Positions 9,642-18,858 of a stretch of DNA of 64,000 nt are shown here, piece by piece. Both the position numbers and the translations under genes were made by a program. The stretch's first letter is position 1; each line of letters begins with the position of its first letter. Source of the DNA: an uncultured Clostridia bacterium (GTDB lineage Bacteria > Bacillota > Clostridia > Oscillospirales > Acutalibacteraceae); the NCBI GenBank assembly GCA_947632045.1, contig CANRNQ010000006.1:52313-116312 (forward strand), given 5' to 3'. The notes under the pieces are model-generated. The model saw only the letters and a list, made by a program, of their open reading frames with translations. It had not been told where the DNA came from and searched no databases.

Positions 9642-9938
9642 ATGCTGATACCGATTCTGATAATGGTGCTGGCAGCACTTATATTAATAGGATTTTTATT
9701 GATGATGTACGCCTGTGTTAAGGCAGCTTCAAAAGCTGATGAAGTAACAAACGAATACGAAACCAAGGATGAAACATCAAACACAAATAACATTTTCTAT
9801 ATTTATTTAGACTCAAGCGGATATTTCATCACGTTCAGAAAAAGTGATAATTACAAGCTCATCGCGACTATGCCAAGCTATGAAGAAGCAGAGGAATACA
9901 TAAAAAATCTCTCTGAAAATAAGGAAGATAAAACTTGA
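9642..9938 (+). CDS. Small single-pass membrane protein, unknown
   Basis: The ATG at 9642 follows ATAGGAGGCTCACG, so it is preferred to the in-frame start at 9597. The 98-aa product starts with a hydrophobic helix (LIPILIMVLAALILIGFLLM) and continues with a ~70-residue polar, cytosolic-looking domain containing YIYLDSSGYFITFRKSD. The stop overlaps the next start (cTTGA), suggesting coupling. First gene of an accessory operon that continues to 13044. Confidence 0.6.
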   Translation: MLIPILIMVLAALILIGFLLMMYACVKAASKADEVTNEYETKDETSNTNNIFYIYLDSSGYFITFRKSDNYKLIATMPSYEEAEEYIKNLSENKEDKT

Positions 9939-10306
9939 AGGAATCAAATTATGCGGTAAAACACCTGATAAAACAAATCAATTTTTTAAGAAGTTTGAAA
10001 ACCTCTTTACCAATTAAAACACTTTTAAAGCTGAAAAGCATTGATCAGTGTGCGGCGAAATACATATTCGATCATGTTGAATGTGAAACTCTTCAAGACC
10101 TCATAGACCTGTATGACAAGAGCAAAAATGAGATTATTTACAAGCCGCGATTGAGCAAAAAGGCAATCAAAATCTTTAAAAATTTGGAAGAAAATAAAAG
10201 CGTTTATTGGACTTGTGGTGATCGAGTTTATAAGCAACGTCTTTATGAAAAGCTTTCTGCAAAACTTTTCACGCGCATTTACAACGAAGGGGAGGGTGAA
10301 AAATGA
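9935..10306 (+). CDS. Hypothetical protein, 123 aa
   Basis: It is read from a TTG overlapping the stop of the preceding gene and overlaps the next ATG by 4 nt, as expected for tightly coupled operon genes. The sequence is Lys/Leu-rich and helical (INFLRSLKTSLPIKTLLKLK). It contains the short Trp/Cys motif VYWTCGDRVYKQRLYEK. No domain recognised; the start codon is uncertain. Confidence 0.55.
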   Translation: MKESNYAVKHLIKQINFLRSLKTSLPIKTLLKLKSIDQCAAKYIFDHVECETLQDLIDLYDKSKNEIIYKPRLSKKAIKIFKNLEENKSVYWTCGDRVYKQRLYEKLSAKLFTRIYNEGEGEK

Positions 10307-11097
10307 CCTTAACAGAGCGAATATTAAACTGTTACGCCGCCGCAAACAGTGTGAAATATCTGCCGAAAAAGAGCGCTGCGGACGGCAAGCACATACATAT
10401 TCCGAAACCTGTTTCACATTCGGTTCAAAATGCACAGGATAATTTTTTAGGCCTTTGCTTAACCACTGAAAAAGTTCTTGAACAATGCTCGACTCTTTTT
10501 CCTCAAAAGGATCTGCTTATCAAGGGTATTGAAAGATGGGGAGCAACCAATTTCTCATATAGAAAGTATAAGCAAAAGGGCGAAAATCTTTCTGAAATTC
10601 AAGATCCGCGAGCTTTTTACGAAGCCAAAAATGAAGTATTAAGCAACATAAACGACAGAATGTTTTGCGGTGAGCACGAGCATTTTTTCAGTGCTTTTGA
10701 GGATTATATCCGGAGGGAAAGTCAAAGTGATTACCATAACGTCAGTCGCCTTTTGATGATATTAAACTCCTGCAAGAGCACTCAAGGCAAGAAGCTCCGC
10801 CTTTTAAAAGAGTATAGCAATTGTACGTTCCTTGACGATGATAAAACTGAAATGCTGCGGGATATCGCTGAAAGCACGGCAACAAATCAAGAGTTTCTAT
10901 TACATATTGATGTGTCGATGTACCTGCTTAAAAAGATAAATCGTATATGGTTCGATACGATTTGCCAATACTACGGAATATTTAATCCCGGAGTAAAGAC
11001 GCTGAAAATTGATAAAAAACAGATTGCAGAGGCAAAAAAGCACTTGTCAATTCTTCTTTGGGGATTGCCGGAAAGCGAGAACAATTATGAAAACTGA
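10303..11097 (+). CDS. Hypothetical protein, 264 aa
   Basis: The ATG at 10303 follows GGGGAGGGTGAAAA. The protein is predominantly helical and soluble, without signal or membrane segment. Notable blocks are CGEHEHFFSAFEDYIRRES and HIDVSMYLLKKINRIWFDTI. Its 3' end overlaps the HNH gene by 11 nt, so the two are probably co-expressed. I do not recognise the family. Confidence 0.6.
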   Translation: MTLTERILNCYAAANSVKYLPKKSAADGKHIHIPKPVSHSVQNAQDNFLGLCLTTEKVLEQCSTLFPQKDLLIKGIERWGATNFSYRKYKQKGENLSEIQDPRAFYEAKNEVLSNINDRMFCGEHEHFFSAFEDYIRRESQSDYHNVSRLLMILNSCKSTQGKKLRLLKEYSNCTFLDDDKTEMLRDIAESTATNQEFLLHIDVSMYLLKKINRIWFDTICQYYGIFNPGVKTLKIDKKQIAEAKKHLSILLWGLPESENNYEN

Positions 11098-11668
11098 AAT
11101 ATCGGGAAGGACATATCCCATTAAAGCTGAGCTGCTTGCAGACGGTTTTAGTTGGAATAGTGAAAGCGGGATATGGCAAAAGGAACACGCTGATATAGAC
11201 GAATATCGCCAATACAAAAGGAAATATAAGCGTTGTAAGGGTGTAAAAATCAAGATTATAGATAGCCGTTACAATCGTGATAATCAGTATAGAAATACTT
11301 ATTTTTCAAACTGTCACGGCGGAATATTTGGATTATATCGCTGCGCTTATTGCGGAAAACCGCTTCGCAAAAAGAATGTGACAATAGACCATATCGTCCC
11401 TGTTTCCCGTGCGGCCGATAGTTTGAAATGCAAAATTTTCCTCAAATATATAGGGGCCGACAATGTAAATTCTTTGGAAAATCTTACCGCGTCGTGTGCG
11501 AAATGCAACTCTAAAAAAAGCAACAAGGTGGGAATAATGTATTTCTTAAGAGGCTACAGCGGCAAGAGCTCCCTCGGTATAACAATACGCAGAGTGTTTA
11601 AATTCATATCCGTTATTTTCCTTATCGGTATAGCGATCGAGCTTATATATCTGATTGGGGGGCTGTAA
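11087..11668 (+). CDS. HNH endonuclease-like protein with C-terminal membrane helix
   Basis: The ATG at 11087 (MKTEISGRTYPIK) is chosen because it keeps a short overlap with the upstream gene; longer starts would extend into it. Residues ~88-150 hold an HNH nuclease: CAYCGK, then VTIDHIVPVSR, then NLTASCAKCNSKKSNK, i.e. the two Cys pairs plus DH and N of a beta-beta-alpha-metal site. The last ~25 residues (FISVIFLIGIAIELIYLIGG) are a hydrophobic helix, so the nuclease would be tethered to the membrane, unusual for a restriction-type HNH. The N-terminal ~80 residues are of unknown fold. Possible roles are defence, DNA processing at the membrane during conjugation, or a toxin; none is proven. 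Confidence 0.75.
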   Translation: MKTEISGRTYPIKAELLADGFSWNSESGIWQKEHADIDEYRQYKRKYKRCKGVKIKIIDSRYNRDNQYRNTYFSNCHGGIFGLYRCAYCGKPLRKKNVTIDHIVPVSRAADSLKCKIFLKYIGADNVNSLENLTASCAKCNSKKSNKVGIMYFLRGYSGKSSLGITIRRVFKFISVIFLIGIAIELIYLIGGL

Positions 11669-11670
11669 AA

Positions 11671-12312
11671 ATGAAGCTCATAGATGATGAAATCAAGTCG
11701 GAAATTTGCGAATACCTCTGCCGATTTGGAAGACTTTCAATTTCCGATTTGGCGATATTGGTATCGAAAACGAGAAACGACAATGCGGAAAAAATCAATA
11801 ATATGATACAACAACTCAAACGTGACAAGATAGTTGTTGAAGATGAAAACAACGGTTTGTTTGCAATGCACGGAGTAGAAACGGACAATTTTTCAACGCT
11901 TTATCTTCCGTACTATATGGTTCACAAAGCAATAATCACACTCGCTGCGATAAAAGATGATCTGCTTTCTGTAAGGGATATATATTGCACCCACAGAGCG
12001 AATAAGGTAATTACATTTACCGGAAACGACAACGGAAATGAGTATTTTTATGAGCTGATCTACGCTCCGTCCGGGAAAGAATCGCTGGTTTCTCAACAAA
12101 TATCGGACTACGATTATTTCCTTAAAAACGGAGCGGTCGCAGATATTGAAAACAAGGAAAAGAACTTTTCACAGCTTATGAAAAGCACAAGGCGGTATGT
12201 AATCATTGATAACCAAGAATCCATAAATAAGCTCTCCATACACAATATTTACGGGTTGGTGATTGTCGTAAATGATAAGCCGTACTTCAAAATTTTAAAG
12301 AAAGGATACTAA
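11671..12312 (+). CDS. Winged-helix-like protein of mobile elements (DUF5697-like?)
   Basis: 213 aa. The N-terminal ~70 residues (EICEYLCRFGRLSISDLAIL, then MIQQLKRDKIVVEDENN) read as a winged-helix DNA-binding fold. The rest is alpha/beta with a central NEYFYELIYAP strand and a C-terminal IYGLVIVVNDKPYF. Proteins of this layout occur in Firmicute conjugative elements. The family name is a guess from the pattern. It has the same direction and near-zero spacing with its neighbours, so it may regulate this operon. Confidence 0.5.
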   Translation: MKLIDDEIKSEICEYLCRFGRLSISDLAILVSKTRNDNAEKINNMIQQLKRDKIVVEDENNGLFAMHGVETDNFSTLYLPYYMVHKAIITLAAIKDDLLSVRDIYCTHRANKVITFTGNDNGNEYFYELIYAPSGKESLVSQQISDYDYFLKNGAVADIENKEKNFSQLMKSTRRYVIIDNQESINKLSIHNIYGLVIVVNDKPYFKILKKGY

Positions 12313-12315
12313 AAA

Positions 12316-13044
12316 ATGGCTGAAAATAAAGCGAATAAAAAAGCGGAAAACGAAATTTTTGATAAGCTGCAATCCGAAAAATATGACGATGCAGAGCTTG
12401 AATTGCTTACGCAAATTCTAATAGATAATGCAGGTCGATGCTCCGAAGTGAATGAGGATATGCTTTTAACCGCTCTTGATGAAGGAGTTACCGAGGAAAA
12501 TATTTCAGATTTATGCCGAATGATTTTTCAAAATATTCAAAGGTATTACTTCTTTCTGGATAACGTATCAGCGTTAAAACGGATACTTAAGATTGAAAAA
12601 AAGCCCCTCTTCGACCAAAAACACGTCATTGAATATGAAGTAAATAAGGATGAATTTCAGATTGAGAAGTTTGAATATTATACCAAAATCACAACTCCGC
12701 AGCTTCGTTCCGGCGGCAAAATAAAGGCGAATTTAATAGCAAGACGGTTCTATTTTGAACACTCGATCAACGGACTTTTAATGCAAAACAGAGCGGCTGT
12801 AACGTATTATGACCGGGCTTCTCTCGTCGTCAACACCACCGGAAGCTGCGACAATGATAACCTTGATTTAAAGCATATCATCAATTCCTTAAAGTTCTTT
12901 TTCTATGACTCTGACGAGGGAAACCGGCTTGATTTGCACCTTGTTTCCAACGGAAAACTTACCGATAAAACAGAGATTTTCATTATGGATAAAAGCGATT
13001 TTCCTCGTTTTGTAATAGGGAATCAGCACATATTTATATTTTGA
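12316..13044 (+). CDS. Hypothetical protein of the conjugative element, 242 aa
   Basis: The ATG at 12316 follows AAAGGATACTAAAAA. It is acidic at the N-terminus (NKANKKAENEIFDKLQSEKY), then has a helical region with LCRMIFQNIQRYYFFLDNV and a beta-rich C-terminal half (RFYFEHSINGLLMQNRAAV). There is no membrane segment. Last intact gene before the truncated virD4. I do not recognise the family. Confidence 0.55.
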   Translation: MAENKANKKAENEIFDKLQSEKYDDAELELLTQILIDNAGRCSEVNEDMLLTALDEGVTEENISDLCRMIFQNIQRYYFFLDNVSALKRILKIEKKPLFDQKHVIEYEVNKDEFQIEKFEYYTKITTPQLRSGGKIKANLIARRFYFEHSINGLLMQNRAAVTYYDRASLVVNTTGSCDNDNLDLKHIINSLKFFFYDSDEGNRLDLHLVSNGKLTDKTEIFIMDKSDFPRFVIGNQHIFIF

Positions 13045-13370
13045 TTTTCAGCAAAAATAATTCCAAGTAAGAATTATAATCAGTAAAATATGCGTGATTT
13101 TTTTAGGAAAAAGCCCGGTGATTTTTTTGATTTTGAAATTTTAAAAAATCACCTTGAAAAAACCTCAAAAAATGGCTTAAACAGTGGGCTTAAGGGCACT
13201 GAAAAAACTATCGCCGAAATAAGGCCCTGTACTTATCTTCTTTTCCGCTGGTGCTCAAAACCGTTTTTCCGCTGATGTAATCAAGAAATTCTCTCCGTAG
13301 GAGGTGAGGGCGTGGAAGCCACAAGTGAAAACATAATCAAAACGATATCGCTTGGCGGCGAGCTTTCTAA
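13045..13370. other. Non-coding or decayed stretch before virD4
   Basis: No convincing gene. A 61-codon ORF (13090-13275) lacks an RBS and resembles no family. From about 13312 a second frame (EATSENIIKTISLGGELSNS) runs towards the virD4 remnant and ends in a stop within it. The region probably marks the deletion that removed the N-terminal half of virD4. Confidence 0.5.
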
Positions 13371-14807
13371 TTCGACCTTCAATATCCTCTTTTATGGAGT
13401 GATGGATTTGATCCTCTTAAAATCACAGGGGACGATCCCGAGCTTGTATCGTTACTTGCGCAAGTTATAATCGACAACACCTCGGATGAAAACGATAAAG
13501 ACAGATTTTTTGATTCCGGAGAGATGTCGCTGTTAAAAGCCATAACGCTGCTCGTTACGCATGATGGTGGAGAAGAAGGTTTTACCTACATAAAAGAAGC
13601 CAAGGACAGAACGATAGTGACAGTATATAAGACCATACTGACTACCACAATAGAGGACTTGGCAACTACATTCGTAACGATAGCGGAAACCGAGCCGGAC
13701 CACCCGGCGCTGCTGCCGTGGAACCTTTTCCTAAAGGGCGGCAAGGTTTCTAACAACTTCATTGTCGGACTTGGCGGAAGACTTCAACTTCTTCAAAACA
13801 CGCGAGTGCAAAAGATATTGTCACACGGGGATATAGATTTATCATTGCCCGGAAAGGAACCGTGCATATATTATCTCAGGCTGCCGGATTCAAACTCTAC
13901 CTACAACTTTATATCGTCGCTATTCATAACATTGTTTTATTTCAAACTAACCTCACTTGCAGATTCAAGGGATGAAATGATTCTTGAGAATTTGGTGACG
14001 GCTTTGCTTGACGAGTTTTGCACAGCCGGAAAAATACCTGATTTCAAACACAAGATATCCGCAGTCCGTTCACGAGGCATAGCAACGGTGCTGGCTATTC
14101 AAAACATACCGCAGATTAAAGACAGGTACGAAGGAAACCAGTGGGAAGAAATATTGAGCGATTGTGATACGACTTTGTTTTTAGGAACAAACGACAATAC
14201 AACGTCAACATATATTTCGGAGCTGTGCGGAACGATGACAATATCCACAGTATCGGAGGGATACCGATACAATACGGAGGTAGCGTCGTCGGTAATGTTC
14301 AACGACAGCAATTCGACCAACGAAAGGGACGTATATACGCCGGGCGAGGTCTTAAACAAGCTTGATGTATTTGAAGAATTGGTAAAGGTGAGAGGAAAGG
14401 ACATTTACAAATGCAGAAAGTATGACTATACAAAGCACCCGGATTACCCGCAGATAAAAGCAAAAAATGTAACTACCCATATACCCCTATACGTTAGAAA
14501 CGGCGAGGAGGAAACGCCGGAAAGCAAAAGAATAACGCCGCTGTCTATTGCACGACGTCAAAAAGAGTCCAAAAAAGCGACGGACGAAAAAGAGGCGAAA
14601 AAGCTCGTGGAAGAAGTAAATAAGGCTTTTAATGAAACCGATACAAAACCGGCAGAGGATAAGGCTGAAAAAAGCACCGAGAAAGAAGACGCGGTCAATC
14701 AGCCGCCAAAGAAAAGAAAAAAATCTCAAAAACCGATTTCGGAAAATGAAAAGATGCAGGCTGAGATACTTTCTTCGTTCGGATTTTCCGCCAACAACAC
14801 AAAGTGA
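13371..14807 (+). pseudogene. 5'-truncated VirD4/TraG-family coupling protein
   Basis: The frame opens at 13371 after a TAA and reads LWSDGFDPLKITGDDPELVS, the middle of a TraG/VirD4 protein. It continues with the Walker B-like LLDEFCTAGKIPDFKHKISA, the sensor block RSRGIATVLAIQNIPQIKDR, DCDTTLFLGTND and a charged C-tail. The family's two N-terminal membrane helices and the Walker A loop (about 180-200 residues) are absent, and nothing upstream supplies them. VirD4 couples the relaxosome to the secretion channel. The C-terminal half alone is unlikely to be an active ATPase, though the ATG at 13524 could still yield a 427-aa product. Either an internal deletion or a split gene. Confidence 0.75.
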
Positions 14808-15794
14808 GGGTATAAGCCCTCACCGTTAATGCGGCTGACAGATACAAATTGTCAACGGTTGCAAGCCCGTGTAAACGCAGAGCTGCGAAAAAATAACGAA
14901 TAAAAAAGGTGATTCCAATGATAAAATAAAAAATTCATAAGATCTCTTAGCATAATAATCGCTGTTGAGTATTCGCACAATGCAATGTGCGCCTGAATAA
15001 TACGGAAGGGCGGAAAGACGAAAGGCGAAAAACAAGGAAAAAATACATAAACAGCGAAGAACAAGTTAATAAAGGGCGGACAGGTGCCGCTGCAGCGCCG
15101 AATTCGGCAGTGAAAAACTATCTCCGTAGCTAATAGCTGTCGAACAAGGCGTTACCCGCCGGATAACAGGGTTGGTTTTACACGCCGATGAGAAGCAGCG
15201 TTGAAGAGTGTACGGAGGAGGTTGACTTTAATTCATTATACACACCTTCCCCGACAATGGAGATGGCGACCATTAAAACGTCACGGAGGGTATCTTCTTG
15301 GCGGCTTTACCTTATGGATTTGGCGGAGATCGAATTCGGTCAATACCTATTGCGTATCAGCGCTATAAGTCGTGATGAGCATAAGAAAAAACACGATGAA
15401 AGGTGCTGTTGGTATTGACAGGGGTAAAGAGTAAGGACAATGAATTCGAAAAAGTAAGAAAAGCTAACGCTACGGGGAAAGTGCACCCTTTTTTAAACGA
15501 GTCCGAGCAGTTGTTTAAACGGCTTGGACCGAAACACACGCACAAACACGATAAAAAAATTAAAATATACCATCCGCGCCCAAAACGCAAAGTTTTTACT
15601 CCTGCGCAATGAAATATGCGTTGCCTCTCAGAGTCGCTGCGGCGTGGAAGGTCGGGCTGAGGTGAAAGCATACTCGTCCAAAGCCAAAGAGCCGTCCATT
15701 CAATCGCTTCTGCGCAGGAGAGAAGCAAACAAAAGCAGAAAAACCAGTAAAAACATAATTCCCGCAGTCAGCGGTAAAAAGAGGAGGCGATACC
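14808..15794. other. ~1 kb gap without a convincing gene
   Basis: Several overlapping short ORFs are present (15188-15418; 15403-15612 starting GTG) but none has a good RBS and a recognisable protein. A locally consistent Lys/His-rich frame ends at 15612 (LGPKHTHKHDKKIKIYHPRP). The segment 15060-15220 is rich in short inverted repeats (gccgaattcggc; tagctaatagct) and may be structured RNA or a decayed gene. No tRNA seen. Confidence 0.45.
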
Positions 15795-16262
15795 ATGAAC
15801 GTAAAGAAAAAGGTTACCGTCACTATGTATACCACAGAGCGTGATCCAATGTTTGGAAAATCCGCCTCTTGCGGGTTTGGCGCAGTAATTGAATACAAGG
15901 ACAAAGGCAAGTATGTATCCGGTGGAGCTGCGAGAGTGAACAGATATATATTTGAACTCCAATCAGCTATAAAGGTTTTCGCTTCTTTAAATCAGCCGTG
16001 CTGCATCAGATTTATAACAACGTCAAAGTACCTATACCAAACCTTAAAATTCCTCAACTATTATGCAAAACAGGACTTTAAGAAAAAGGATGGCGGCGCT
16101 CTTAAAAACTCCGAGTTAATAAAGCAATTATACGAAGCGTGTAAAGACCACTATATAATCTCAGAGTGGCAGAAAAGCGTGATAACGTCAAGCGTAGGCA
16201 CAAGCTGTATAACTATGGCAAATTCAATGGCACTTAGGTATTGCCCTCAGTTCAATAAATGA
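15795..16262 (+). CDS. RNase H-like fold protein lacking catalytic acids
   Basis: The ATG at 15795 follows AAAGAGGAGGCGATACC. The pattern of an RNase HI is clear: VTMYTTERD...CGFGAVIEY, then SGGAARVNRYIFELQSAIKV, then ASLNQPCCIRFITTSKYLYQ, then a helical C-terminus. In active RNase HI these positions read YTDG, NRxELxAAI and TDSxY. Here the first Asp is Thr, the third-motif Asp is Thr, and the last motif (GTSCITMANSMALRY) also lacks its Asp; only the middle Glu (FELQSA) remains. So the protein looks like a pseudoenzyme that could bind RNA:DNA hybrids, or a decoy. 155 aa, normal for a single RNase H domain. It precedes an S1-domain protein. Confidence 0.65.
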   Translation: MNVKKKVTVTMYTTERDPMFGKSASCGFGAVIEYKDKGKYVSGGAARVNRYIFELQSAIKVFASLNQPCCIRFITTSKYLYQTLKFLNYYAKQDFKKKDGGALKNSELIKQLYEACKDHYIISEWQKSVITSSVGTSCITMANSMALRYCPQFNK

Positions 16263-16321
16263 AAATGGCTGTATAAAGACAGCCTCAAAATAATTCTCAA
16301 AAGTAGAAAGGAAGATAAACT

Positions 16322-17725
16322 ATGCCAAGGAAAAAGAACAATGACAATACAGAAATACAGGAGGAACAGGAAATGAATGCAGAAATAAACGAGGAAATGT
16401 CAACGGAAAATTTTGAGGACTCTCAAAACGAAAATACAGATGAGAACAATGTGCAAGCCGACGAAGCAACAGAATACGCAGACCGGTATGTCGGCGAAGA
16501 CGAAAATTTACCGCCGGAGGCGGCAGCGGAGGAGAGTGTTTCCGCCGAAGAATACACAGAAGATAATACAGACGAGGTACAGGAAAATGAGTCAAAAGAA
16601 ACCGAGAGCGAAGAAGCTCTTTCAGCGGACAACAGCGGCGACGACGGAAACGAAGATCTGTCAGACAGTGAAGCAATCAAGCTTGACGGAGAAGAATCTC
16701 CCGAAAAAGAAGAGAATGCACAGGCGACTCCCATAAGGTTTAAGGTGTTGGAGTTTTATAACCCGGACGGTACACGCAAAAGAGCAGCGGACTTGAGCCG
16801 AGGCGAAAATATGGCGAGAGACGCACAAATAAATCACAGGATAGTAAGCGGTACGGTCGAGGCGGCAATAAGAAACCAGCAATACGGCACATACGCGCTT
16901 GTCAATTATCGGGGACTCATGATAATAATCCCGGCAAGAAAAATGGGATTGAATTATGAAGATATCGAAAGTCAGGTAACAGCCCGCTATCGCAATACTC
17001 ATCAAGGAGATGTAAATTCAGCAATAATTCAGGCGGAGGTTGACCGCAGGGCCAAAAATCAGATTGCCGAAATGGTGGGCAGTCGCATACAGTTTGAAAT
17101 CGTCGGCGGGATAGACGGCGCTGTAGCCGGAGATAGAGAGCGTGCTCTTATGCGAATGAAGAGATATTACTTTATCACCTCGTCAAACGCAGTTCAAGTC
17201 GGAGATAAAATCACAGGCGACGTCATTCGAGTACATGTCAGAGATATACGAGTTTCCGCTTTGGGCTGCGAGTTCAAACTTACGCCGCCGGAGCTTACGG
17301 CAGATTTTGTTTCGGACCTTCACGATAAATTCTCCGTAGGAGAGAGAATTGAATTAACGGTCACCGAAATAACAGGCAGAGAAGACGTCAATACATCGAA
17401 CTTTAAAGCGTTCTGTGATACGCATAGCAATATGAGCGTTAAGGCTATTACCGCCAATTCCGCAAACCGCCGCGATATTATAGCTCAGAAGCTTGAAAAA
17501 TATCCCAGAGGTACAGTGGTTCGCGGAATTGTTAATTATGTAACTGATGGCGGCATATGCGTAATAGCATTGTCAAACGGCTGCGCAGCGTGTTGCTACG
17601 CTAATTTCCTCAGACGAACGCCAAGACGCGGCGACAATGTAAAATTTCAGGTTGACAAGATCGACAGGGATCGCAACAGATTAACCGGACGTATCCTTGA
17701 AGTCGAGAGAAGAACGGAATTCTGA
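16322..17725 (+). CDS. S1-type RNA-binding domain protein with acidic N-terminus
   Basis: 467 aa. Residues 1-130 are very acidic and low complexity (EENAQATPIRF marks the end). The middle (residues ~130-280) contains YGTYALVNYRGLMIIIPARK. The C-terminal part has OB/S1-like modules: VGDKITGDVIRVHVRDIRVS and YPRGTVVRGIVNYVTDGGIC, ending with DNVKFQVDKIDRDRNRLTG. S1 domains bind single-stranded nucleic acid, so a role in RNA or ssDNA handling on the element is likely. The RBS is AAAGGAAGATAAACT. The GAAGAA-rich coding region of the acidic tail gives spurious ORFs in other frames. Confidence 0.7.
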   Translation: MPRKKNNDNTEIQEEQEMNAEINEEMSTENFEDSQNENTDENNVQADEATEYADRYVGEDENLPPEAAAEESVSAEEYTEDNTDEVQENESKETESEEALSADNSGDDGNEDLSDSEAIKLDGEESPEKEENAQATPIRFKVLEFYNPDGTRKRAADLSRGENMARDAQINHRIVSGTVEAAIRNQQYGTYALVNYRGLMIIIPARKMGLNYEDIESQVTARYRNTHQGDVNSAIIQAEVDRRAKNQIAEMVGSRIQFEIVGGIDGAVAGDRERALMRMKRYYFITSSNAVQVGDKITGDVIRVHVRDIRVSALGCEFKLTPPELTADFVSDLHDKFSVGERIELTVTEITGREDVNTSNFKAFCDTHSNMSVKAITANSANRRDIIAQKLEKYPRGTVVRGIVNYVTDGGICVIALSNGCAACCYANFLRRTPRRGDNVKFQVDKIDRDRNRLTGRILEVERRTEF

Positions 17726-17809
17726 TAATCATACTATTTTTTTCAGCGCCCGCCGAACGAATGAACGTGAGCGTTCGGCGTGGGCGGCTGAATGAAGGGG
17801 GTAAATTCT

Positions 17810-18109
17810 ATGTTCATTATTTTCGTTTTTGCAATATTAATATGTTTTTTAACATTAATATGGCTTACACGTTTTTTAATAGTTGGCTTAATCAGGGCAC
17901 TTAAAGACCTCAAGCGCTTTCGGAAGCTTACGGTATTTAATATAATTAACGGAAAAACCATGTTTGAAATTACAGGGAAAGGGCGTATAAATATAGACAA
18001 AATTGATGACGGTATTATTGACGTAACCGTAAAAAACAAAAGCGGAAAATTCGAGAGTTATTTTATTAGGTTGAATAAGCACATTGATTATAGGATTGAA
18101 GAAGTGTAG
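17810..18109 (+). CDS. Small membrane protein A of a tandem pair
   Basis: The ATG at 17810 lies after GAAGGGGGTAAATTCT; the in-frame ATG at 17792 overlaps that RBS and is rejected. 99 aa, with an N-terminal hydrophobic helix (FIIFVFAILICFLTLIWL) followed by a beta-rich domain FNIINGKTMFEITGKGRIN. The next gene has the same layout (INSATKDTLLEITGKIYY), so the two look like diverged paralogues. Function unknown. Confidence 0.6.
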   Translation: MFIIFVFAILICFLTLIWLTRFLIVGLIRALKDLKRFRKLTVFNIINGKTMFEITGKGRINIDKIDDGIIDVTVKNKSGKFESYFIRLNKHIDYRIEEV

Positions 18110-18135
18110 AACGACGATAAAGGAGGAAATATGCA

Positions 18136-18603
18136 ATGAACGAAATGTCAGTAACTGAAACACTCTTTATGTTAAATATTATAGCGATGGGGATTGGTGC
18201 AGTGGAAACTTTGTTTCTTCTTTTTTTAGCTTTCAGAGTTGACTGGTTGTTTGGACACAAAGAAAGGATAAAAGCTCATAGACTTGCGGTTATAAATTCT
18301 GCAACCAAAGATACGCTATTGGAAATTACCGGAAAAATATATTATACAGACTATGTTGAGAACAATGTTCTGAAAATATTTGTCGATGCTGAAAATGAAC
18401 ATAGCGAACTTGAGAAATATATGAATAAACAAGAAGATGGAAATTTCAAAAAATACATAACGATAAATAAAAATAAATTTGGAGGGTTTGAAATAACAGT
18501 TAAGTTGGACGATATCGGCAATATCAGTTATATCGCTGAATGTAAATGTAAACCCTTTCACCGCTGTAGCGCACTCTTAGATGCTTGGACTGAGTTTATT
18601 TAA
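18136..18603 (+). CDS. Small membrane protein B, paralogue of the preceding gene
   Basis: 155 aa. The N-terminal membrane helix (MLNIIAMGIGAVETLFLLFL) is followed by a soluble domain containing TLLEITGKIYYTDYV, aligned with FEITGKGRINID of the upstream protein. A Cys-rich end (AECKCKPFHRCSALLDAW) is unique to this copy. The RBS is AAAGGAGGAAATATGCA. It ends immediately before a methyltransferase fragment. Confidence 0.6.
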   Translation: MNEMSVTETLFMLNIIAMGIGAVETLFLLFLAFRVDWLFGHKERIKAHRLAVINSATKDTLLEITGKIYYTDYVENNVLKIFVDAENEHSELEKYMNKQEDGNFKKYITINKNKFGGFEITVKLDDIGNISYIAECKCKPFHRCSALLDAWTEFI

Positions 18604-18620
18604 GTGGCGGGTAGTTCACG

Positions 18621-18779
18621 GAATTAAAACCTACACTAATAGATAATTGCATGGGAAGCGGCAGCACTGGCGTGGGCTGTGTGAATACAAATAGAAACTT
18701 CATCGGTATAGAGCTTGATAATACTTACTTTGAAATTGCAAAACAAAGAATCAAAGAAGCGCAAGAACAAATAAAATAA
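18621..18779 (+). pseudogene. C-terminal fragment of a DNA methyltransferase
   Basis: The frame reads PTLIDNCMGSGSTGVGCVNT, then NRNFIGIELDNTYFEIAKQR and a normal stop. This is the SAM-binding FxGxG (motif I) block and C-terminal helix of amino (N6/N4) DNA methyltransferases of the beta type, in which motif I follows the catalytic DPPY. The catalytic part is missing; the fragment begins after an upstream stop and the sequence gtagttcac. Confidence 0.8.
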
Positions 18780-18858
18780 TATTTTTATTGAATAGGTGAC
18801 TAAAACAGACCGGTTCTGGTTTTGAAAAAAATAAATCAATTAAGAAAGGACGACAATT

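Noticed and set aside
13090..13275. 61-codon ORF as a real gene
   Set aside because: No RBS, no family resemblance, located in the decayed region preceding virD4.
14808..15220. Group II intron or known ribozyme in the 1-kb gap
   Set aside because: No domain V-like hairpin and no intron-encoded protein found; only scattered small inverted repeats.
18611..18619. gtagttcac before the methyltransferase fragment as another IS605 end
   Set aside because: Only 9 bp match the end at 20086; no associated hairpin is visible, so chance is likely.
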